The position numbers and the translations under genes were made by a program. The notes beneath the pieces were generated by a model. The model was given only the letters and a program-made list of their open reading frames with translations, did not search any database and was not told the origin of the DNA. From Elysia crispata (lineage: Eukaryota; Mollusca; Gastropoda; Plakobranchidae), in NCBI GenBank assembly GCA_033675545.1, contig JAWDGP010004972.1, forward strand, positions 117,501 to 181,500: 64,000 nt of DNA, given 5' to 3'. Position 1 is the stretch's first letter. The number at the start of each line of letters is the position of its first letter. Below, in pieces: positions 56,364 through 64,000 of this stretch.

Positions 56364-59240
56364 TTAACTCACGCACTCATGGCCCCTGAAGTCTTGTAGC
56401 AACTGGTTGATCTGCAGCAGCTCCACGATAGTCCGCTTCACAAGGGAGTCACATAAGGCAGGATTACAGTAGTAATTATCTACATAAAGACAGTGACCAA
56501 AATTGAGAAGGGGCTCCATGAGACGATGTACAACATCAAACGGCTTGTTGGAGAGGTTGACGTCTCCATGCATAATTTCATAGGATCACACGTATCCTGA
56601 GCTGCTCTCACATAGTTCATAAAACTTTATTCCCCACTTAGTTGGCTTATCCCTCATATAAACTCGCATGAGGGAACGTCCTCGCCAGGGGCACATCGCT
56701 TCGTCAATGCAGAGGTTCTGCTCTAGGCTGTACACACTCATAAAGTGCTGGCATGGAAGAGGCGAAGAAGAGAAAAAAGAAACAAAAATGGGTTAGACTC
56801 ACTGAAAGCTGAAATTGTAAATTTTAAAATACATTTCATTATTTTTTCATAATGAAGTGCATACAGAAGCTGAAAAACATCAAGTAGTCAAGTCGTTTAG
56901 TTTAGGGAAAAAACGGCCATGCATTTTTGTCAGAATAAAAAAAATATATGTATATTTCTATCATTTTTCTTGTATTTTTTATAATTGCACTCACATTAGG
57001 GTCACTATAAATATTTTAAAAATCCCTGCAACCTACTTACCTAGAGTAAAAAGTATGTATTTTACTTTTTGAAGAACAGTGAAACAGATTAGTACTTTAG
57101 TGATAAAAAATATAGCAATAAAAGATACAAATGGAACCTATAACAAAAATTAAATAAAGTGAGGTAAAATCAGTGGGTAATAAAGCTATAACATGATGAT
57201 AATTATACTTACCTCCTTGAGGTGATTATGAAAGGGTCTGATTGCATGGAATCATGACCCGCTATCCCCCTTGCGATGTAGGAGCCATTGTCATTTAGAT
57301 GGAAGAAAAAGAGGATGGATTTAAATCTCTCTCTCTCTCTCCATCACTTGAGCGGTGAATGTTGATCGAAGCACCGGGTCCTTGCTTCAGTAGTGCTAGA
57401 TCCGGGGCTTATCCACAAGCGCTATGTGAATCATAAGAGCAAGGAAGTTGTATATCTCTGTCTTGGTTACAGTCTTCCAGGTACGAAACATAGACCGTGG
57501 TGACAGCTGGATATTTGCTTGCTCTTTCTGGAAAATCAACTGTCTGGCATACCTGTTGGTTTCTTGTTTCATTGTTTGTATAACGTCATCGTTGATAAAA
57601 AGCATATAGAAATCAATGGGTTTAAAATTCTTTCATCTCCACCTGTAACCAAGGGTTTCCAGTAAAAGGTGGCACAATAGGGAAGTCTGTCAGGTCAGTC
57701 AACCAATCTGACATGTAGTTTGCCCAGTTTGCCTCACCTTGCTCTACTTCTAAGTCTAATTGTACGTCTTGACACCAGTGTCTGGCACGATGCCATTGAG
57801 TTAACAGTCTCACAATGTGTTTCAGCAAATTACAAACTTTGGAATTACTTTTATCATCACAAGAATCATGGTTCTCGCAGCAATACAACTTCACCGTCAC
57901 AAAAACATTCACCAGCAAATTTTGACGGTTTCTAAGGATAATCCATACAAAGATCCAATAATATGTTTTTCCTGAACATTTTCAGTTTTAAAAAAAATTT
58001 TCACCAGAGGCGTTGTCCTATGCTGTGCAGACTTTGTCATCAACAATACTCGTCGTGATTTCACTTGATACAGACTGAAGGGTGGTAAGCTCACTGGATG
58101 AGGAAATTGGGGACAAGGCAGGAGCTATCGTTAAAATATTTTCCTTAATTGCAATGAGCATAAAATGGAAAAATTATTCAAATTGATAGAAAAATTTGCA
58201 AAATAACACTATGATCAATGAAACATATTCAATTCATTTTAAACAAAAAATAGAAGTAGACCCTTCACCACTAAATCGGAAGTTTTGAAGGATGGTGTGT
58301 ATAAAACCAAAAGCAAAATGTTCTCACTTGGTTCATACATTAAGACTAATTTAAAAGCTAAAATGAATCACTTCTCACAAGGCTCGTTGTCCTCGCTGTG
58401 CAGACTTTGTCGTCACTAAGACCAATGTCAACAACGGTAGCTAAAATCTGAAGGGTGGTGAGCTCACTGGATACAGAAACTGGGGACAGCGCATCAGCGT
58501 ATCTTTAATTTTAAATTTTCAATAACTAAGATCATACCATACAACTAGGCCTCTGCTTCATGAAAAATAAAATCTTAGTCCTAGTTTCTTCAGCCAAGGT
58601 TTTTACATCTTGCAAATGAATGAATGATTGATTAATTCATGTTGATGGTCAGCAACTGGGCAATATCATGAACAGGTTCCAAGACAGACATCTGCCAAAC
58701 AGACAGAGTGGGGTGACCATGACTTTTGTCTCGGCGCTCACATTATACTGAAACCAGCCCAACCAGTACTTCCCAGTAAGGAGCAGCATGCACTACAGAC
58801 TGAGCAACCCCTCTCCCACGCCCCACACATGTTACACCTTACTAAAACATGAGGAAATACAAATCCAGTGTACAACATATTAACATTTCATGTTCGAATC
58901 TAGGTATATCAGCTAGATTTATTTCAGCTTACTCAAGATCTAGGCTAACTGCAAACTGTAAATGGTGTGAACGAGTAGTTCTAAAAATTTTCCATGGCAT
59001 CCTCATGATTAATATTTTTTATATAAAAATACAAATGAATATAAAATTAATACTTTTTCTCACCTCGGTTGGGACCTAGATTAGATTTAGATTCTCATCT
59101 GGAGCAAGCTTGGAAGTTGTACTTGGGGGGTTCTCACCACTGCCCTAGATCTAGATCTTAAGTCTGATCATCAGATTCCGCCTCAAAATCCGGATCCTTG
59201 AGAATCAAATCCATTGCATCAGCAACAGACATCCTTTTCG
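56364..59240 (-). pseudogene. piggyBac transposase with introns, C-terminus missing
   Basis: A leader MSVADAMDLILKDPDFEAES (59240 on) is followed by two similar exons (58.5 and 58.13 kb; ALSPVSVSSELTTLQ) and a long N-terminal region. Then FTGNPWLQVEMKEF, DDVIQTMKQETNRYARQL, MFRTWKTVTKTEIYNFLALM and FKSILFFFHLNDNGSYIARG ending in HNHLKE at a GTAAGT donor (57212). A 465-bp intron ends in CTTCCATGCCAG (56748). The next exon reads HFMSVYSLEQNLCIDEAMCP then WRGRSLMRVYMRDKPTKWG, IKFYELCESSSGYV, one stop, then RLMEPLLNFGHCLYVDNYYC. The first catalytic acid is Glu (CESSSG) instead of Asp in this subfamily-like copy. It stops at about 56364 against a Mutator-like fragment. Confidence 0.8.
58018..58500. 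repeat. Duplicated exon pair in a piggyBac leader
   Basis: Sequences at 58018-58130 and 58385-58500 are similar over about 110 bp (both contain GAAGGGTGGT-AGCTCACTGG and TGTGCAGACTTTGTC). Each begins after an acceptor-like site on the minus strand and codes ALSP-[IV]-S-x2-SELTTLQ and DDKVCTA. Confidence 0.65.
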
Positions 59241-59695
59241 TTATTTTCTCATGTTTTCTAAAGACAAAACTAATCAAAGGAAAGATATCTTAACAATCTC
59301 GAAATCTCAAGAACTGATGTAGAATTTTTTTAGATCTAGACTAGTTTCTCACCAAGAAACTGAGCAGAAAGGAAAGCTAAAGTCATGCCAGAGACGGCTT
59401 AAGATTGCACAAGTCGATTTTATGCCAATTTGCATTTATGCTATTTCGGCATAGGTTATGATAATCGGACTTGTGCCATTTTGCATTTAGTGTGATTTTG
59501 GCATTATTCTTACTTGTTCTGATTTGACTGGGGTGCATAATGGCAGAAGTCTGATTATGTCTTATGCCACATTATTTCTAATAAGATAAAGCAAAAACCT
59601 ATTAGCACTTTTTTAATCTAAAGGTTCAGTTAGATAGATCTCATTTTCACCTTTACAACGATACATTACTTGCACTTATGCTATAATCGTAGCAC
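59241..59695. other. Non-coding stretch with TGCCA/TTTGCATTT words
   Basis: Repeated ATGCCAATTTGCATTTATG (about 59430) and GTGCCATTTTGCATTTAGTG (about 59475), with GGCATA words in both orientations up to 59580. It may be a worn transposon end; nothing more can be supported. Confidence 0.3.
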
Positions 59696-59699
59696 CGTA

Positions 59700-60660
59700 A
59701 CGAGTAGCAGTTTGATCAACAAGCCCAGCTGCTGCAAGACAGGTTTCTCCTACTTTCGTTACAAAGAGCCCTGGCAGTTTGAAGATGTGTCTTAGGTTTA
59801 TCATCCCTTAGGCTATCAATTTTTCGGTACAGAACATACGCATTTACACAAGCCAGTTCAAAAAGGCACCAAAAGCCGCACCCCTACCATTTGTAGCTCT
59901 TTCTCCCCACAAGGCAATAAGTTCTTGGTTACAGTGTAGTCATTTGAGACAACCCCTGCCATATTGTTGTTGAAAAAAAGGATTGAAGCTAGAATCTGTT
60001 TCTGGATGATGCCATCTTTTGAGCTCTTTCATGTGTGGGCGTCGCGTTTTTTGAGAGGATGCAGATAGCACATTTGTACCCCTAAAAACAGGCAACAAGG
60101 TTTTGGCAATATGAAAGTATCTGGAGATAGCCTGATACCGATTTCTGGACATGACTCCAGCTACAGCTGGCACATGAAGGAGTGGATCAGAGGACCAGAA
60201 CATTATGTAAGCAGGCAGTCTGCGGATCCCAAACATCATGTTGATGTAGGAAAAAAATATTTGTTCCTCCTTCAGTCACCGCTTTAAACGATCCAGCAAC
60301 GTTTTGCTGTACAGGTTGATTTGTTCAGCCATCAATTGGATAAAAGAGTCAAGGGAAAAAAGTCTAAAAAAGGCAATAGGTTCAGAAGTGTTATCTAGAG
60401 CAGTATATTCAAGTTTTAGGCCTACTCTGGATATAAATAACTCTACTTCAACATCCTTCAACCTTGCAGACCAAGGAAACTCAACCTATCACCACTATGA
60501 GACTCTAGTTGTATCTTTGGTCATCGTTACCGCTGCCAATTTCTAGATCTAGACCTTGTTCCTCCTAACCTAGATCATATTTCTCTATATCTATATTGCT
60601 CTCATTATTAAAATCACTGCTTTCTTCATCAACTGATGTTCCTATGTCATCTAGATCTGC
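59700..60660 (-). pseudogene. piggyBac fragment, internally deleted
   Basis: Reads an acidic leader (GTSVDEESSDFNNESNID), EPIAFFRLFSLDSFIQLMAE then QINLYSK, INMMFGIRRLPAYIMFWSSD, VMSRNRYQAISRYFHIAKTL, a short unplaced part, then NQELIALWGERATNGRGAAF with a frame-mixed stretch that looks like the post-catalytic helix region. The catalytic middle is missing. Numerous breaks. Confidence 0.6.
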
Positions 60661-60951
60661 ATCAAGTTGGTGACTGCAGATACAATTTAGTAAATTAAAT
60701 GCCATTAAAAAAAAACAAAAAAACAACTAGCTTGAAAACTACTGTATCGATTTGGAAACAGTAAGTTGCAAAACACTAGCAGAATGTAAAAGTAACAAGC
60801 TCTTTTAGTGAGGAGGCAGGCTTATTATATTATTGGAATTTATTAATATATTGTCACCTGTCAATGTTGGGTGATGCTGGGCGATTTGGTATTTCTGAAT
60901 ATGGGGCGATACTCTGCGTTACACTTCTAGTAATCTATTAGTTAAGGTATA

Positions 60952-63928
60952 GGGGAAGGCGGGGTTAAAAGTCATTTTTTGAACATTCATTCCCATGAAA
61001 CAAAAAATTATTTGAATTGGAAAAAAAAATGTTATACCATTTAATCAACAATTTATTTAGTAAAATAGTATTCATTTTTTAAACAGAACAGAAAATATTT
61101 TCATGTCAAAAACTGGAGTTATTTAAAAGTGTTCAGAAAGTGACTTTTTACCCCGAATCGGAGTAAAAAGTCATTTAGCTGGGGAAAAAAGTCACTCTAC
61201 AGAACATTATATTCTCCGTCCTCGATAACACCTGTTTTAAAGGTGAAAATGTTCCCAGTGTGTTTTGTGCCTCCACTGGATGGGTTAGGTAGCTTGTAAA
61301 GAACATCAGTCAATGGTACTTCTGATGCATCAACTTTTTCTTGGAAATAAAAAAGTATTTGTCCATGTTTTGATGGTTTTCGTTTTAAAAATAAAGCATC
61401 AATTGTTGAATTTTCAATGTCAATGCTTTCAACTTGGCCAATGTAATACTGGGTGTTTTTTTTTTTTTCCAATCAAACTTAACCAAAACATAATCTCCTT
61501 CTTTCAGTTCTTCTAACTTTGGATCTTTGACACTTTCATTTTCATCCCCTTGATCCCCCTGTTTAGAACACATTAAAATGTCACTACTGTCGTCACAAAT
61601 AATTTGATCTTTGTCACTGTCACTATCCGAATCTGACGAGGATTCCAAAACAAGATCTAGTTTTCGTTTTGCCTTGGCATCTTCCAACATCTTTTTACTG
61701 GTGTTGAAGTAAAAATGAGCGACTTTCCTGCTTTTCTTTTTAATTGTTCAGGTTCACGTGGAGCTGCTTGCGGGAAAGGGCGGATTTTTTCTGGCAATTT
61801 TGCGCTGGGTGCATTTGAATTGGTTGACTTAGAAGGTAGATGCAATTGGCGCACCCTTAGCAGCTAGAGTTTCTTGTCCTTCTTCACAGGAGACTTGAGG
61901 ATGACTCTGACCCAGACCCACTGGTTCTTCAATGGGCATTGGACGATCGGTCGAGAAAGACAGAAGAAATTTGTCATTTGATATGGCATGCCTGTCTAAA
62001 GGGAAAATGTCAGTGCTTTGAAAACCAGAAATTATGTTTTCAGAAACAACACTTTTTTTCGAAAGCATAGCTGATAAGTTTGGGTGATGTGTGTATTGTC
62101 ATTGTTTCCCCAGCATTCAAGGGGTTCCTCATCCAGTTATCTCCTGCTTGGTAATAGGTTTTGAATGGGCCGTAAACACTTTTGTCGAGGGGTTGAAGCT
62201 CATGTGAGCAAAGTGGTGGGAATGACAGCAGGGTAATATTATTTGATTTGCAGAAGACGATGGCTCCAAGACTGATGTGGGAAGCATGGTTGTCAAGAAG
62301 CAAAAGGACTGGCTTCTCTTCAGTTGGTCTGGAGCATTTTAAAAAAGAAAGAAACGAAGTTTTCTGCTGTCATCCATCGTGATGCTTTTGGGTGACCTTC
62401 ACCTGCAATGCAAGTAGGTAGGTTTTCTTACTACACATCAAGGGTGCGCACTCTTGGGAAGACACAAAATGGCGGCATCCTGTTGCTGATAGCGTTGAGG
62501 GAACAACAAACAGTAACAAGAGCACCTCTTTCCTGGGATACCACAAATCCTACTCTCTTTGCCCCAGTCTCTGCGATTTGTTTAGTTGGCCTCTGAACGG
62601 TTGTGACACCCTTTATTCACAATTATAAATGCGGTCTGGTGTAAATGATTTCTCCTCCATAAGAATTGTCAAGTTGTCATAAAAACTGTTTACATTATGA
62701 TTGTTAAAGCATGCCATTCTTTGCAACAAAGTTGCTTCAGGAGTCCTCAAACTAACCATGAGGTGTTTTTTCCTGAAGCGTTTGGCCCAGTTTGACCCGC
62801 CATTTCATTTTCTGTCCAGGATAGTGGCACCTTTATATTGTTGCAATGGCACATTTATACGCTAGACATCGCATTTCAACTAGAGTGAGTCCATAAAAGA
62901 TCTTGGAAGCTTTAATTGAATATTGCACCAGATCATTTTCAATTTCATCAGTGAAAACTTTTCTGTGTGAAGAGTACCTGAAGGAAGCTTTCTCCAAATG
63001 TCCATCTTTTTGTTTTATTTGGACATAACGTTTCAATGTATTCTAATTAAGTCCAAAATCCTTGGCTGTTGGCTTGACTTTTGCTCCGCCAATCACCAAT
63101 TTTACAGCTTCCATCATAGTTTCTCTATGGGAGGTCCCACGATCAGTTTTCCTCTTGTAGTTCCTCATCATGAACAAGCAGTATCTGAAATATAAAAATA
63201 AAAGAGAAAGCCATAAGCATCTAACAGTACAGTGTATTAAAAAGTGCCATAACTTTATTAGACAATTTTCAAAAACATTTCAACATGGGGAACCGGCTGT
63301 GGTGGTGGTAGTTGTTTTGGTTTTGGCGGTGGGTGGGCGTATGGTTGGGGGAGGGAGGAGGTGGAGGACGCTAGATGTGTAAGTGTAATGTTTGGGTAAG
63401 GGAAGATGCTGTAGTTGGTGATTAATAGGGTTTATTGTTGATGTAGATATTTTCTCTTATGAGTGTAAAGGCTTTTTTAAGCCATAAAACTTGATTATCA
63501 GATGATTATTGCCCATCCTGATGTGGCTCTTCTGAAAAGCGTGACATTGTACCCCATCAAAAAGTGACTTCTTGCCCCCAGTGACATTTTTTAAAACATC
63601 AAATGGTTTACCATAGCTAACAACGTAAAGCTTAAATCGAATGGTAAACATAGTTAATACAATCTTTAGGTATCTATACACATTATTAAAATAATGAAAA
63701 TTGTCTCTCACCTGAATGAAAAAGACGATTTCCAGATCAGTTTCAAATTTATATGGAGGTTTCAACTTTCGATTCTGGCGGATTTCTCTCAAATGAATTA
63801 GGGTGAACTCCCCTAACTTTATGTGGAAAGTTGGGTCATTCTAAATGACGAAACAAACCATTTATTTTAGTTGTAGCTATTTTGGTTTTGCAAAAACAGC
63901 AAAAGTGACTTTTAGCCCCGTCTTCCCC
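60952..63928. mobile_element. pogo/Jerky-type element with TIRs and TA duplication
   Basis: Left end GGGGAAGGCGGGGTTAAAAG then TCA; inverted right end GGGGAAGACGGGGCTAAAAG then TCA; TA flanks both sides (60950-60951 and 63929-63930). The word GTGACTTTTTACCCC or its complement recurs inside each end (about 61136, 61160, 61186; 63561), forming subterminal repeats. The element is 2,977 bp and carries one minus-strand gene. Confidence 0.88.
61197..63172 (-). pseudogene. pogo/Jerky-type DDE_1 transposase, broken
   Basis: From the ATG at 63172 it reads MMRNYKRKTDRGTSHRETMM then EAVKLVIGGAKVKPTAKDFG (psq helix-turn-helix, with one TAG soon after), FRYSSHRKVFTDEIENDLVQ then YGLTLVEMRCLAYK (CENP-B helix-turn-helix), LRTPEATLLQRMACFNNHNV, RIYNCE then a stop where the first Asp block (NCDETG) should be, VVSQERGALVTVCCSLNAIS, VLLLLDNHASHISLGAIVFC (second Asp), PLCSHELQPLDKSVYGPFK (third acid block), then ENIISGFQSTDIFPLDRHAI and STDRPMP. 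The tail has an acidic SSSDSDSDSDKDQ run and a YVLVKFDWKKK region, ending at 61197. About six breaks. All domains of a full pogo-type protein are present in order. Confidence 0.9.
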
Positions 63929-64000
63929 TAATCCCTTGGCCTTGCACCATTTTTAGTTTCCACACTTGTCTTTTGTCTGTCTAAATTTACAGACCGGCCT

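Overview
The window looks like metazoan nuclear DNA, AT-rich, with spliced genes and no bacterial features. The transposon mix (many piggyBacs, pogo/Tigger, Mutator-like, hAT, tRNA-derived SINEs) and a heavily repeated TCTAGATC-type word suggest a marine or freshwater invertebrate. A mollusc, perhaps a heterobranch gastropod, is my guess; no species is identified.

Only one host gene is recognisable: METTL23 on the + strand (about 44.1-48.05 kb). Four coding exons with clean splice sites are visible; its last exon is not. Nearly everything else is a dense graveyard of cut-and-paste DNA transposons. I count about eleven piggyBac copies or fragments, four pogo/Tigger-type remains, two Mutator-like fragments and one nearly whole hAT. 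There are also two elements carrying a DUF7869-type transposase, three stretches of an unnamed basic-rich DGA/HGKG-motif family, and two members of an unnamed YHG/GEQG-motif family. I saw no reverse transcriptase, integrase or capsid signature.

Layout: 0.2-2.7 kb pogo and piggyBac remains; 2.9-6.7 kb a TIR-bounded DUF7869 element with three exons and mirrored subterminal repeats; 7.2-9.7 kb a pogo N-terminus and an unrecognised coiled-coil protein; 11.7-12.5 kb a short pogo-like MITE; 12.8-15.6 kb a DGA/HGKG copy; 16-20 kb piggyBac and YHG/GEQG fragments; 21-22.8 kb an acidic protein with a 15-residue repeat; 23-27.6 kb mixed DGA/HGKG and piggyBac; 29.5-38.4 kb a second DUF7869 gene carrying a 3.95-kb minisatellite and with a piggyBac in its first intron; 39.2-40.3 kb an internally deleted pogo; 40.6-43.3 kb piggyBac and SINEs; 44-48 kb METTL23; 48.8-56.3 kb Mutator-like, hAT, YHG/GEQG, Mutator-like; 56.4-60.7 kb two piggyBacs; 61-64 kb a TIR-bounded pogo element.

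The main large-scale signal is orientation. About 26 of 27 recognisable transposon coding remnants are on the minus strand, antisense to METTL23. A + strand transcript of this locus would be antisense to almost every transposon in it. That is the layout expected of a single-strand piRNA cluster, here built from DNA transposons. This is an inference and needs small-RNA data.
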